A stretch of DNA of 64,000 bases from a virus. The stretch lies in IMG/VR virus record IMGVR_UViG_3300042922_000600, positions 1 to 64,000 of that record; one strand, 5' to 3'. The notes under the pieces were generated by a model. That model made no database searches and was not told the origin of the DNA. It saw only the letters and a program-made list of their open reading frames with translations. Made by a program: the position numbers and the translations under genes. Below are positions 1-7,304 of the stretch, one piece after another (within the stretch, counting starts at the first letter, position 1; each line of letters starts with the position of its first letter).

Positions 1-274
1 TAAAAAGTACGCCAGCCGGTAAAGCAGGTAAAATGAGCAGGTACCAGGCTTTTTAGTACATATTTAATTATTATAGTATTTTAGCATGTAGCAATAACGA
101 ACATGCATTAAACGGCAATTTATGGCACTTGTGGCTGGAAAATACATGTTTGGCACTAAGGTATAAACATACTAACATACCCCGGAACATTTGCTAGGTG
201 CCGTTTTAGGCACTGTAGCCTGTGACTACTGCAATTGCTTTATTGTAGCCATTTTATAAAGTATTAAAATCCCG

Positions 275-522
275 GGCCGGGTATCAAATAGGCAGGCAGG
301 CTAATTATAATATACACTATTGCGGAAAAGCATAAACAAGCTATATATTTTCCCATATAATAGCTGGCACATATTATGGGCTACTTTAGGCACTTGACAG
401 CCTTTTGCCTTTGACGCTCGTTATCCTGCCTATAATGCAAATAATGGGAAAACTGTATAAAGCTGGCTGTTAAGCTGTGGGGCTATTAAGTACGGAAAAA
501 CGGCGGCCGGGTATCAAATAGG
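275..522. repeat. 18-bp direct repeat pair
   Basis: Identical 18-mers at 275-292 and 505-522 (GGCCGGGTATCAAATAGG), each followed by a CAGG word. The copies are 230 bp apart inside the non-coding region upstream of the DnaA-box array. They could be binding sites for a phage replication or regulatory protein. Confidence 0.7.
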
Positions 523-946
523 GCAGGTAACAATTATTGTATATATAAATATTCCATAACTACTAACATAAAAGCATACGATATATAAACATACAAAACA
601 TTTGACAGCACTTTAAACACTTTGACACTGACTTTAATGTACAACTGTACATAATTGGGATTATTTAGTACATGCTGGCTGTAGGCTATTTTAGGCACTT
701 ATATTATCAAGCCTTTAATGCACTCCAAACACTGGGATGTAGGCTAATATTTTAGTGCTATTTAGTTTGACAATATTGTATAACAATGTGGGGTAAAATG
801 TGAGAGATTACTTTTAGGGTATGTACACGCTGACAAACGGTGCACAGGCGCCTTTATACTGTTGTGACGCGATACTTGGAAAACGACTGTGTTGCCTGCT
901 GATATCAATTGTCTTTGCCTTAAATCCGATTTTAAGCTCCCTCCGC

Positions 947-956
947 CCTTAATTCC
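947..956 (-). other. Inverted copy of the AGAATTAAGG-type element
   Basis: The minus strand reads GGAATTAAGG within a GGCGGAATTAAGGGCGG context. This matches the core of the intergenic element found on the + strand at 16669, 25557, 46611, 52882 and 61037. On the same minus strand a CAGTATA word follows downstream (861 to 855). Confidence 0.4.
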
Positions 957-1293
957 GCCAAGTACTCCAATTGCCCACGTGTAGCCAGCTCGTAAACGGG
1001 CCACTGCCACACGTTCCCACACTTGCCCGCACTTTTATACCTGCAAATAAAAACAGCCACACCGGTGCCAAAAGGACAAATAAGGTGCCAAGCTATTTTT
1101 AGTTAGTTGTCCATGCTATTACTATATATATAGGGAAAACGCATAAAGCACTAAAAACAGCTTTGACACTTTTTATTACCTTTGACGCTCATTTATTTTA
1201 GGGGTGCAATTGTATTAAGCCTCCTTTTTCTGCCCTTATATGCCCTTTTACGAGCTCGATATTTAGCTTAAAATACCCATTTTACGCATTATT

Positions 1294-1723
1294 TTATCCA
1301 CAGTTTATGCCAGTTATCCACAGCTTGCATAGTCAAAGTTATACACAGCTTATCAACATATTTATCCACAGGCGCCTACTTATCCACAGCTAGTCAAGTT
1401 ATCCACAGTATCCACACCCTTGGCACTTATCCACAATTATTGACACTTATCCACAAGCCAAACACTTATCCACAATTTATTGCACTTATCCACAGGGGCA
1501 ACACTTATCCACACTTTGAGCAAGTTATACACAGGCTGTCAAGTTATCCACTGTTTTATGGGGTTATACACACCCCGATTAGTTGTCCACAATTTGGCAA
1601 GTTTATCCACAATAAAATTGTGTCAAGTTGTCCACATTTTTATCCACACCCTGACTAAAATTATCCACAAAGTTGTCCACAATACGAGAATAGTTATCCA
1701 CAACCCCTGCCAAGTTGTCCACA
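1294..1723 (+). repeat. DnaA-box array, putative replication origin or DnaA-titration locus
   Basis: Fourteen perfect TTATCCACA boxes start at 1294, 1314, 1362, 1380, 1399, 1427, 1447, 1466, 1486, 1505, 1603, 1640, 1661 and 1694. TTATACACA starts at 1339, 1525 and 1564. TTGTCCACA starts at 1583, 1628, 1673 and 1715. One-mismatch boxes start at 1350, 1408 and 1544. All lie on the + strand. Between 1427 and 1603 ten consecutive boxes are spaced 20,19,20,19,20,19,20,19,20 bp. TTATCCACA is the high-affinity DnaA box of Escherichia coli and Bacillus. The array is followed by tandem repeats and AT-rich DNA. It could be an origin that recruits host DnaA, or a sponge that titrates DnaA away from the host origin. 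Confidence 0.85.
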
Positions 1724-1833
1724 CCCTGTTGATAAGTGGGAAAGTGACCCGGCCAGAGCGTAAGTCACACCCCCACTGTCTGCTGGCATAACATGCTCCT
1801 TGATATCAATTTGAGTGAATTTTCTGTGATTCT

Positions 1834-1873
1834 ACCTGTCAAGCTACTGTATTACCTGTCAAACTACTGTATT
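1834..1873 (+). repeat. 20-bp tandem repeat pair
   Basis: Two adjacent 20-mers (1834-1853 and 1854-1873) differ at one position and share ACCTGTCAA and CTACTGTATT. Their period matches the box spacing of the DnaA array upstream. Three AATTTCTGGC/CATTTCTGGC words follow at about 1911, 1939 and 1972. They are probably further iterons of the same control region. Confidence 0.6.
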
Positions 1874-2395
1874 GTCTGCCAAGCCCTGCCCGTTAAAGTA
1901 TAAATTTACCCAATTTCTGGCAATTATTTTCATTTTATAAATTTCTGGCTGGCTGGCCTGGTAAAATTTTTGCCATTTCTGGCTAGTTTGTACTGTCTGG
2001 CACTAAAATGCTGTCTGGTACTGATATAAAAGTCTAAAGTTGCCCCCACCCCATTACCGCACCATATAAAAGTAAATCCGTAATATAAAGTTTGACGTAA
2101 GTACTGGAATGCCAAATTTACAGCATAAACTGTTGGACGTATCCACACAATCTTAACTAAGGTTAAATTAAGGGAAGTATCCACAATATTTTAGATTAAT
2201 CCACTTAAATCACGCTTTTTAGAGTGAAAATACCCTCACACATCAGTTGGCTTCGCCAAAACTTAATAAACATAACTACCACGCTGTTTTAGTGTATACT
2301 GTAGCCCCTTAATTCTGCCTTTAGGGCATAAAAAATAGTAGGGTAATACATTTATACCCTCGTAAAATTGCGTGCAAAACTCCTGTTATTATTTG
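1874..2395. other. AT-rich non-coding spacer between DnaA-box array and first early gene
   Basis: No supported gene. It contains TTTCTGGC and CTGTCTGG words, two degenerate DnaA-like boxes (GTATCCACA at 2139-2147 and 2177-2185), a TATACTG word at 2295-2301, and an inverted copy of the AGAATTAAGG element at 2307-2316. The AT-rich stretches could serve as an unwinding region, but this is only inferred. Confidence 0.5.
2307..2316 (-). other. Inverted copy of the AGAATTAAGG element
   Basis: The minus strand reads GGCAGAATTAAGGGGC, very close to the + strand copy at 25557. It is followed after a few bases by CAGTATA (2301 to 2295), the reverse complement of the TATACTG word found at the phage promoters. 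A GCCC/GGGC inverted repeat flanks the core. Confidence 0.45.
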
Positions 2396-2425
2396 TTTAC
2401 AGTTGGCGCTGAGTGGTTTTATACT
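2396..2425 (+). promoter_or_regulatory. Promoter of the early operon (TTTACA-18-TATACT)
   Basis: TTTACA at 2396-2401 and TATACT at 2420-2425 are 18 bp apart, and the -10 lies in the extended context GGTTTTATACTGTA. The same arrangement recurs at 8296, 46677, 49660, 57363 and 58413. It sits about 80 bp upstream of the first early gene. Confidence 0.8.
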
Positions 2426-2503
2426 GTAGTAAGTTTAAGTACTTAGGCGCCCGGTTGGGGGCAGTTTTACTAAACTATACTAGGAAATTTGGAGGAAAGT
2501 TGT

Positions 2504-2728
2504 ATGAGTAGAGACTTAAGAATTGGATTCGAAGTAGAGCAATTTAAAACTATGAAGCCTATTGCAGAATATACGAATGAGGAACTTTTAGAGTATTGGC
2601 GTATGCTGAGAATGACTTGTAAAACAGGTCCATGTGATTTGAAGTCTATGGTGAGCAGTAAAGAATTTTCGTCCTACGCTTTTGTTATAGATTTACAAGA
2701 TGAGATACTTAAGAGGATGAATAAGTAG
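2504..2728 (+). CDS. Hypothetical early protein (74 aa)
   Basis: First gene of the early operon. The ATG at 2504 is preceded by GGAGGA at 2491-2496, so it is preferred over an in-frame TTG at 2489 that overlaps this ribosome binding site. The product is a small, mixed-charge soluble protein with a Cys pair (TCKTGPC) near the middle. No family is recognised. Its place directly after the main early promoter suggests immediate-early expression and perhaps a host-takeover role, which is inference only. Confidence 0.75.
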   Translation: MSRDLRIGFEVEQFKTMKPIAEYTNEELLEYWRMLRMTCKTGPCDLKSMVSSKEFSSYAFVIDLQDEILKRMNK

Positions 2729-2770
2729 TAGGTGCCCGGTTTGGGTAATTTTTATTAAAGGAGAAATAGT

Positions 2771-2938
2771 ATGAATGCCCTCAAACGGAAATTGAGTACA
2801 ATGGGTAGAAAAGATGCACTAAATTGGTACCTTAAGTTGTACCCAAACAGTCCTGTAAGGCGTAAGAGCGCCATATACAGAGACATAATGAAAAGAGCTC
2901 GTACTAAACTGAAGGAGGAATTTAGATGTCTAAAGTAA
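2771..2938 (+). CDS. Small basic hypothetical protein (55 aa)
   Basis: The frame runs from ATG at 2771 to TAA at 2936-2938, preceded by AAAGGAG at 2757-2763. The product is strongly basic (many Lys and Arg, few acids) and has no membrane segment. It overlaps the start of the next gene by 13 nt, which suggests translational coupling. A basic early phage protein could bind nucleic acid or a host enzyme, but no family is recognised. Confidence 0.6.
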   Translation: MNALKRKLSTMGRKDALNWYLKLYPNSPVRRKSAIYRDIMKRARTKLKEEFRCLK

Positions 2939-3201
2939 AAGAATTTTTTGAGCCCATAGATAGTGCTGAGAGAAAGAGGATACGTGAGCAAATAAGAACT
3001 AATTATGATGCCACTATATTTGTACGTGACATGGAATATTTAGCCAAGGACAAGACGCCGGAGGAACTTTACGAATTGTATGTACTTATGTTATTTGTTG
3101 ACAAGGGAATGGACCGCAAGTTAGTTGATAGACAGCTTGATGATATAGTGGCATTGAAGGAAAGACTAAAGTTGGAGGCGATGAGAGATGAAGGCAAGTA
3201 A
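2926..3201 (+). CDS. Hypothetical early protein (91 aa)
   Basis: ATG at 2926 is preceded by AAGGAGG. The protein is highly charged and predicted mostly helical, with Lys/Glu-rich ends and a central segment rich in Leu and Met (about 46-60). No family is recognised. It overlaps both neighbours, as is typical of this tightly packed operon. Confidence 0.75.
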   Translation: MSKVKEFFEPIDSAERKRIREQIRTNYDATIFVRDMEYLAKDKTPEELYELYVLMLFVDKGMDRKLVDRQLDDIVALKERLKLEAMRDEGK

Positions 3202-3466
3202 ATGGAGATGTGAAGTGTGTGCACAAGAATTTGATAGTGAGATGGGTGCCGCGGATTGCGAAGTGTCCCACGGACAACAATGTGACTGTCAAATAAGAAG
3301 GTATACGAGACTACACAGCTGTCCAGTAGGGCAATCCAAGACGCTTTATGTAAGTGTTAATTACAATGAAAAGGCTATAGAGTTTGAGACCTATGGTGGA
3401 TATCTTAAGTTGAATGTGAAACAGATTAAAATAACCCACTGCCCATTCTGTGGCAGAGAATTGTAG
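3188..3466 (+). CDS. Zinc-ribbon-like hypothetical protein (92 aa)
   Basis: ATG at 3188 follows GGAGG at 3174-3178 and overlaps the previous gene by 14 nt. A CxxC motif (CEVC) lies near residue 8 and a second one (CPFC) near the C-terminus, enough for one zinc-binding ribbon, with more Cys in between. Zinc ribbons in small phage proteins often mediate nucleic-acid or protein contacts. No specific family is recognised. Confidence 0.75.
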   Translation: MKASKWRCEVCAQEFDSEMGAADCEVSHGQQCDCQIRRYTRLHSCPVGQSKTLYVSVNYNEKAIEFETYGGYLKLNVKQIKITHCPFCGREL

Positions 3467-3476
3467 GGTTAACACT

Positions 3477-3635
3477 ATGAATGAGACAACCTATAAGGAA
3501 TTACAGAAAAGATTTACTAATAAACTCAACAACACTGACTTGACAGGAAAGCGGAAAGAAGGTTATGAGGAAGGTATCTTAGCATGTAAGTCTATACTTA
3601 GAGAGATTTATCAAAAGGAGAACAAACAGATATAG
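3477..3635 (+). CDS. Hypothetical early protein (52 aa)
   Basis: The ATG at 3477 lies 11 nt after the previous stop and is preferred over an in-frame GTG at 3450 that has no ribosome binding site. The upstream AGGG is a weak site, so translation probably depends on coupling. The product is a polar helical protein rich in Lys and Glu. No function can be assigned. Confidence 0.6.
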   Translation: MNETTYKELQKRFTNKLNNTDLTGKRKEGYEEGILACKSILREIYQKENKQI

Positions 3636-3645
3636 GAGGGATTAT

Positions 3646-3756
3646 ATGCCATGTTTTGGAAGGTACGACGAGACATCCGCAGTTTGCTACTTATGTGAAG
3701 ATGACAGACTATGTAAAGCGTATATGGCGGAACAAGAATTAGAAAAGAGTAATTGA
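3646..3756 (+). CDS. Tiny Cys-rich protein (36 aa)
   Basis: ATG at 3646 is preceded by TAGGAGGG. The peptide has four Cys in the pattern C3, C14, C17, C23, including CYLC, so it may bind one zinc ion. It lies in line with the other Cys-rich early genes and keeps the same spacing. Function unknown. Confidence 0.55.
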   Translation: MPCFGRYDETSAVCYLCEDDRLCKAYMAEQELEKSN

Positions 3757-3777
3757 TTAAAATTATGGAGGATTCAA

Positions 3778-4398
3778 ATGGAACATACAGTATCAATATC
3801 AAAAGAAAAATTCGAGCCACTTGCTGACGGAAGAGTAAACTTTATAATAGTCAAGAAAAGTGATGGATATTTCAGCATTGGGGACAAGCTACTTATAAAA
3901 GGGCATAAACAGGGCATTTATATAGGTAAGTCAGTCAAGCGTGAGATTACATTTGTACAGGGGCAAGAGGGAATAGACCCTTATATAAGATTTGTTGCTC
4001 TGTCACTCAGGCCATTTGAGGTGGAAGCAACTGCAGAAATGAGTGCGTTGGAATATTTAGAGCGTAAGTCCAGAATGTTAAAAGGATGTACACCACAACA
4101 TGAATGCAAGTACTGCTCATTCAGCGAGTATATGGATGGGAGACATATTTCCTGCCACGAACTCGAGCGACTGGACCCCAAAAAATTCATTGACGGGGTT
4201 AAAAACTGGGCTAAAATGAATCCACCTACCACGTACATAAGTGTGCTACGGGAAAAATTGCCTAACATACCCGTAAATATGAGAGGAATTCCAGAGACAT
4301 GCATTAAGAATTACTTTGGAAAAGAGCCTGAGGTAGACTGCACTAAATTTAGGAACTGTATTGAATGCTGGAATAGACCATACAAGGAAGAGCAATAA
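3778..4398 (+). CDS. ASCH/DUF3850-like N-terminus with Cys-rich C-terminal part (206 aa)
   Basis: ATG at 3778 is preceded by TGGAGG. Residues about 1-90 show the order strand, SIGDKLLIKG-type turn, strand seen in ASCH/DUF3850 PUA-like RNA-binding domains. From about residue 100 onward the protein has a CKYC pair, isolated His and Cys, and a final CIEC pair, consistent with a zinc-binding module. The fold assignment is from pattern only and is weak. A clearer DUF3850 protein lies at 12201-12446. Confidence 0.6.
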   Translation: MEHTVSISKEKFEPLADGRVNFIIVKKSDGYFSIGDKLLIKGHKQGIYIGKSVKREITFVQGQEGIDPYIRFVALSLRPFEVEATAEMSALEYLERKSRMLKGCTPQHECKYCSFSEYMDGRHISCHELERLDPKKFIDGVKNWAKMNPPTTYISVLREKLPNIPVNMRGIPETCIKNYFGKEPEVDCTKFRNCIECWNRPYKEEQ

Positions 4399-4420
4399 GG
4401 TTAAAGAATGGAGGGTGAGA

Positions 4421-4627
4421 ATGTCAGACGCAAACATACAAACGGTAATGGATACGCAGAATGTCGCTAATATGATTACTAACTTTTTGTACATTGATGG
4501 AAAAGCAAGAAACGGAGTAAAATCTGACCTAACTAATGAGCAATGCCTCGATATGCTCAAGCGTGTGGAATCCTATCTGTACGATTCTTATACGGAGGCG
4601 GCAAGATTCTTGGGTTGGATAGACTAA
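4421..4627 (+). CDS. Hypothetical early protein (68 aa)
   Basis: ATG at 4421 with GGAGGG at 4409-4414 is preferred over an in-frame ATG at 4361 inside the previous gene. The product is a small acidic, probably helical protein with aromatic residues near the C-terminus (FLGWID). No family is recognised. Confidence 0.65.
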   Translation: MSDANIQTVMDTQNVANMITNFLYIDGKARNGVKSDLTNEQCLDMLKRVESYLYDSYTEAARFLGWID

Positions 4628-4647
4628 TTGGAAGGGGAGGAAAAGTG

Positions 4648-5058
4648 ATGAAACTGTATACAAAATGCAATAGATGTGAAGAGGAATTGAGTTTTGACAG
4701 TACTTCAAGCAATGTTGACAACGGAGTTGTTATAAATGAGGAAGTACTTTGCTTGAAATGCCTTGAGAAGGAATCAAAGGAATTGTTGGAGTCGAAACAG
4801 AAGATATTGAATAAAATTGGGCTAAGTGAAGGGCACAGACATACTAGAATAAAAGATAATGTGCTCTACATTGTTACTGATATAGGTGGAATTAATAGAG
4901 ATTATTATGGAATTGATGAATATACATTGGTGACAAATACCTTAACTGGCGGAATGTCTATTTGCAAGGACGGGGAGGAGCAACTTGAACTTGACATAAC
5001 AATATCAATTGGAGCTCTAACGAATATTATTAAGGTAATGAAATTTATGTGTGATTAG
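4648..5058 (+). CDS. Zinc-ribbon hypothetical protein (136 aa)
   Basis: ATG at 4648 follows GGGGAGG. Residues 7-10 (CNRC) and about 36-39 (CLKC) form a plausible four-Cys zinc ribbon at the N-terminus. The remainder looks like a mixed alpha/beta domain. An upstream in-frame start at 4543 would extend the protein into the previous gene and lacks a ribosome binding site. No family recognised. Confidence 0.7.
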   Translation: MKLYTKCNRCEEELSFDSTSSNVDNGVVINEEVLCLKCLEKESKELLESKQKILNKIGLSEGHRHTRIKDNVLYIVTDIGGINRDYYGIDEYTLVTNTLTGGMSICKDGEEQLELDITISIGALTNIIKVMKFMCD

Positions 5059-5069
5059 GAGGTCGTGCA

Positions 5070-5411
5070 ATGGATGGCAAGTTTGATAAAGATTTAACAC
5101 TTAGGATATTGAATACTGAGCCCCAATTTGGGCACAAACACTTGTTGGAGGATGGTCAACCTAAGCCATGTTGCCCTATGTGTGAGAGTGGGCATATAGT
5201 AAAATTTGAACACTTGGCAAAACAATCCAAACAAGCAGAACAGGTGATGTTTGAGGGCAGAGTGGCGGAAAAACTATTTCAGATGGGTGTTCCATTTAAT
5301 ATGATACACGACACAATTGAAATACACGTGAATGATGGAGGGGACGTGGATAAGTTAGTGGACACAATAATGAAGGGCATTTCAGACTTACTGCCCAAGG
5401 ATGGGTGTTAG
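5070..5411 (+). CDS. Hypothetical early protein with CPMC motif (113 aa)
   Basis: ATG at 5070 is preceded by TAGGAGG. The N-terminal third carries CCPMC and His residues that could bind zinc. The C-terminal half is acidic and probably helical. It ends in the overlap with the next gene. No function can be assigned. Confidence 0.7.
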   Translation: MDGKFDKDLTLRILNTEPQFGHKHLLEDGQPKPCCPMCESGHIVKFEHLAKQSKQAEQVMFEGRVAEKLFQMGVPFNMIHDTIEIHVNDGGDVDKLVDTIMKGISDLLPKDGC

Positions 5412-5415
5412 TCAA

Positions 5416-5730
5416 ATGCGTACTTTTAAGCAAGTGAGTGAAGCAACCCTAAGAGAATGGCTTAATGCTGGTAAAGGAACACCTACTGACGTACTATGCG
5501 AATGCGGGAATGGGACTTTAGTGGTTAGACAGGGACAGCAAAGATTTTTTGGGTGCAGTAATTATCCATTCTGCCACCGTACTTACACCATAAAGGAACG
5601 TGGAACTGCAATTGCAAACCCTGCCTTAATATTTAATGCACTTGAATTAAGTTTTGGGGATGAACAGGAGGAGGATGAATTTTGGTATGATATGTATCCG
5701 GGTGGGATACACTGTAAAGATGATATGTAG
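5416..5730 (+). CDS. Topoisomerase-type C4 zinc-finger protein (104 aa)
   Basis: Residues from about 29 match the C4 zinc finger found at the C-terminus of bacterial type IA topoisomerases: CECG, a short strand region, then FFGCSNYPFC. The protein is only the zinc module plus an acidic tail, with no catalytic domain. It may bind single-stranded DNA or a host enzyme. The start is uncertain: ATG at 5416 follows GGGTG with good spacing, while ATG at 5401 overlaps the previous gene. Confidence 0.7.
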   Translation: MRTFKQVSEATLREWLNAGKGTPTDVLCECGNGTLVVRQGQQRFFGCSNYPFCHRTYTIKERGTAIANPALIFNALELSFGDEQEEDEFWYDMYPGGIHCKDDM

Positions 5731-5748
5731 AGGAAGGAGGAATAAATT

Positions 5749-5919
5749 ATGCCATGGGTATGTAAAACATGTAGAAAGCGTAGAAAGAAATGCGACTTTA
5801 TGACAAATAAAAATTGCTACAGTCCAACTCTTGCGGCTAGGGTAGATAAACTTCTATCTGGACCAAGAAAATTAGTGCGTTGCATTGTTAAAGTATTTAG
5901 AGGTGAGGAAATTGAGTAG
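5749..5919 (+). CDS. Small basic Cys protein (56 aa)
   Basis: ATG at 5749 follows AAGGAGG. The peptide starts with a CKTC motif and has further Cys at 15, 23 and 45, in a strongly basic background. It may bind zinc and nucleic acid. Its stop overlaps the TTG start of the next gene. Confidence 0.6.
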   Translation: MPWVCKTCRKRRKKCDFMTNKNCYSPTLAARVDKLLSGPRKLVRCIVKVFRGEEIE

Positions 5920-6091
5920 ATTTTGGGCAAATCATGAAGAGGAATCACTTTTGATAACCACCGACGACTTAAGTGAGTGCAAGAACCACCCTGAACTACT
6001 GGAGGGCTTCACCGAAATAGACGAGGTGCAGTTTGGTAGGCTGGATGCTATGTGCTATATAATATCACTTGTGGAGGCTGTGGATGAATAA
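5912..6091 (+). CDS. Hypothetical early protein, TTG start (59 aa)
   Basis: A TTG at 5912 follows AGGTGAGG and overlaps the previous gene by 8 nt. An earlier in-frame TTG at 5885 has no ribosome binding site. The product is a small acidic protein. No family is recognised. Confidence 0.6.
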   Translation: MSRFWANHEEESLLITTDDLSECKNHPELLEGFTEIDEVQFGRLDAMCYIISLVEAVDE

Positions 6092-6479
6092 AGAAATTTT
6101 AATATTTGCATCAGGCATAAATATTGGGATACTGTTAACATTTCTAGGCTATGAAATTCTAGGGAACACCAAGGAGGAAAAGATGAATAAAATTAACGTT
6201 AGGTACCAAATTGACCCACTGATTTATATGTTTTTGAAGAAGCCTTTTGAGGCACAAAGACGTGGTACCCCTAAGTATTTAATTGTAGTAGATTCTTTTA
6301 AGGAGGCTACAAAGTACTACCATTTCTATGTATCTTATAGCAAGGTACTACTTATGAGCCCTGGTAATACAAAGGAAGGAAGGATTGTTATCAGTAAAGA
6401 GGACCTTTCAGCATGTAACAGTGTAAGGCAGTTGAAATCGTTAATTGTTGACAGAATTTTACACGGAATGGTAGCTTAG
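6084..6479 (+). CDS. Hypothetical protein with N-terminal membrane segment (131 aa)
   Basis: The ATG at 6084 follows GGAGG within the previous gene. Residues about 3-28 are hydrophobic and would anchor the protein in the membrane, and the rest looks like a soluble alpha/beta domain. A second in-frame ATG at 6183 is preceded by a perfect AAGGAGG at 6171-6177, so a soluble 98-aa form without the membrane segment may also be made. No family is recognised. Confidence 0.65.
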   Translation: MNKEILIFASGINIGILLTFLGYEILGNTKEEKMNKINVRYQIDPLIYMFLKKPFEAQRRGTPKYLIVVDSFKEATKYYHFYVSYSKVLLMSPGNTKEGRIVISKEDLSACNSVRQLKSLIVDRILHGMVA

Positions 6480-6488
6480 GAGGAGCAA

Positions 6489-6623
6489 ATGGCAAATATT
6501 TATATAATGGATGAATTTGATTATCTTAAAATAGAGGAAGCCCTTCAAAAGGCAACCACTTTGGATGATATGAAAGACGCAATGTTGCTCTTTTTAAAGA
6601 CTATGCCAGTTGAAAGGCAATAA
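6489..6623 (+). CDS. Small acidic protein (44 aa)
   Basis: ATG at 6489 is preceded by TAGGAGGAG. The short acidic peptide is probably helical. It keeps the operon spacing between its neighbours. No function can be assigned. Confidence 0.6.
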   Translation: MANIYIMDEFDYLKIEEALQKATTLDDMKDAMLLFLKTMPVERQ

Positions 6624-6635
6624 GGAGGTACAAAA

Positions 6636-6959
6636 ATGGGAAAATGCATTAGTTGCAAATCAAAGGTTGAATTAAAAGTGTGGAATGGCATTGGAATAGT
6701 AGTTAATGGCAGGTCGTTAATACCAGCAAGTAGCATGACTACGGATGAGGAAAATTGTAGCTGTTCGAATCCAATGAGTGAGTTTTACAATAGTGGCATA
6801 AGCAGAAATAATAGTTGCAATCTTTACGAATATGATATTACCCCAGGAAAGAAGTTAGTGAATGATGACGGATTTGATAGGTGCCCCGACTGCTGTACAA
6901 TAATAGACAATTATCACTATAAATTTTGCCCTGAGTGTGGCATAAAAATAGAGTCCTAG
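6636..6959 (+). CDS. Zinc-ribbon hypothetical protein (107 aa)
   Basis: ATG at 6636 follows TAAGGAGG. CISC near residue 4 and CPDC with CPEC near the C-terminus form one or two zinc ribbons. Two extra Cys (CSC) lie in the central part. It resembles other small phage zinc-ribbon proteins in general pattern only. Confidence 0.7.
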   Translation: MGKCISCKSKVELKVWNGIGIVVNGRSLIPASSMTTDEENCSCSNPMSEFYNSGISRNNSCNLYEYDITPGKKLVNDDGFDRCPDCCTIIDNYHYKFCPECGIKIES

Positions 6960-6969
6960 GAGGTATGAG

Positions 6970-7293
6970 ATGGAAGACGATATTAAAGTTAGAAAACTGT
7001 ATCACTGTACACTTAAAAACAATATGGACAGTATTCAAGATGAAGGAATAAACCGCAGTTGCGATGGTGTTGTGTACTTGGCGGATTCTGCAGATAACTC
7101 GGCTAAGTTTTTAGTGATACGTGGATTCAGTCCAGAAAATTTAGTGTCATTTGAGGTGGATGTAGATGAATTGGACCGTAGCAAGTTGGATTATTCTTAT
7201 GACCATAACGAAGCATTCTTTGGTTGTAAGGCTTACGTGTATGCGGACGATATTTCAGCAGGTGCCCTAATTGACATGTATGAATTTGAGTGA
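6970..7293 (+). CDS. ADP-ribosyltransferase-fold-like protein (KptA/DarT-like pattern, 107 aa)
   Basis: ATG at 6970 follows TAGGAGG. The N-terminus reads LYHCTLKNNMDSIQDEGI, then GVVYLADS about 20 residues later. A starting H-x-T, an 'I..EGI' helix and a 'VYLAD' strand are typical of the ART fold seen in KptA/Tpt1 and DarT-like proteins. A catalytic Glu cannot be assigned by eye. Phage ART proteins can modify host proteins or nucleic acids, but the assignment here is a fold-level guess. Confidence 0.5.
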   Translation: MEDDIKVRKLYHCTLKNNMDSIQDEGINRSCDGVVYLADSADNSAKFLVIRGFSPENLVSFEVDVDELDRSKLDYSYDHNEAFFGCKAYVYADDISAGALIDMYEFE

Positions 7294-7304
7294 GGAGGTT
7301 TAAA

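Larger units (their letters stand above)
1..1290. other. Repeat-rich non-coding control region (left part)
   Basis: No credible gene lies here: the longest open frames lack ribosome binding sites and run through repeats. An 18-bp direct repeat (GGCCGGGTATCAAATAGG) occurs at 275-292 and 505-522. TTTAGGCACT occurs at 205-214, 385-394 and 690-699, and CCTTTGACGCTC at 408-419 and 1179-1190. GGGAAAAC-like and CATAAA-like words recur next to them. The scattered, diverged copies look like protein-binding or iteron sites next to the DnaA-box array. Function is inferred from position only. Confidence 0.6.

Noticed and set aside
762-1022. Minus-strand frame of 86 codons in the left region
   Set aside because: No ribosome binding site, opposite to all other genes, and overlaps short repeats.
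1294-1723. Regularly spaced repeats as a CRISPR array
   Set aside because: Repeats are only 9 bp with 10-11 bp spacers and match DnaA boxes; no cas genes are present.
1440-1791. Two overlapping open frames with repeated Ile-His words across the DnaA-box array
   Set aside because: Their composition comes from the repeated TTATCCACA words read in frame; no ribosome binding site and no protein-like pattern.
1930-2184. Minus-strand frame of 84 codons
   Set aside because: No ribosome binding site and unusual composition; lies in the AT-rich control region.
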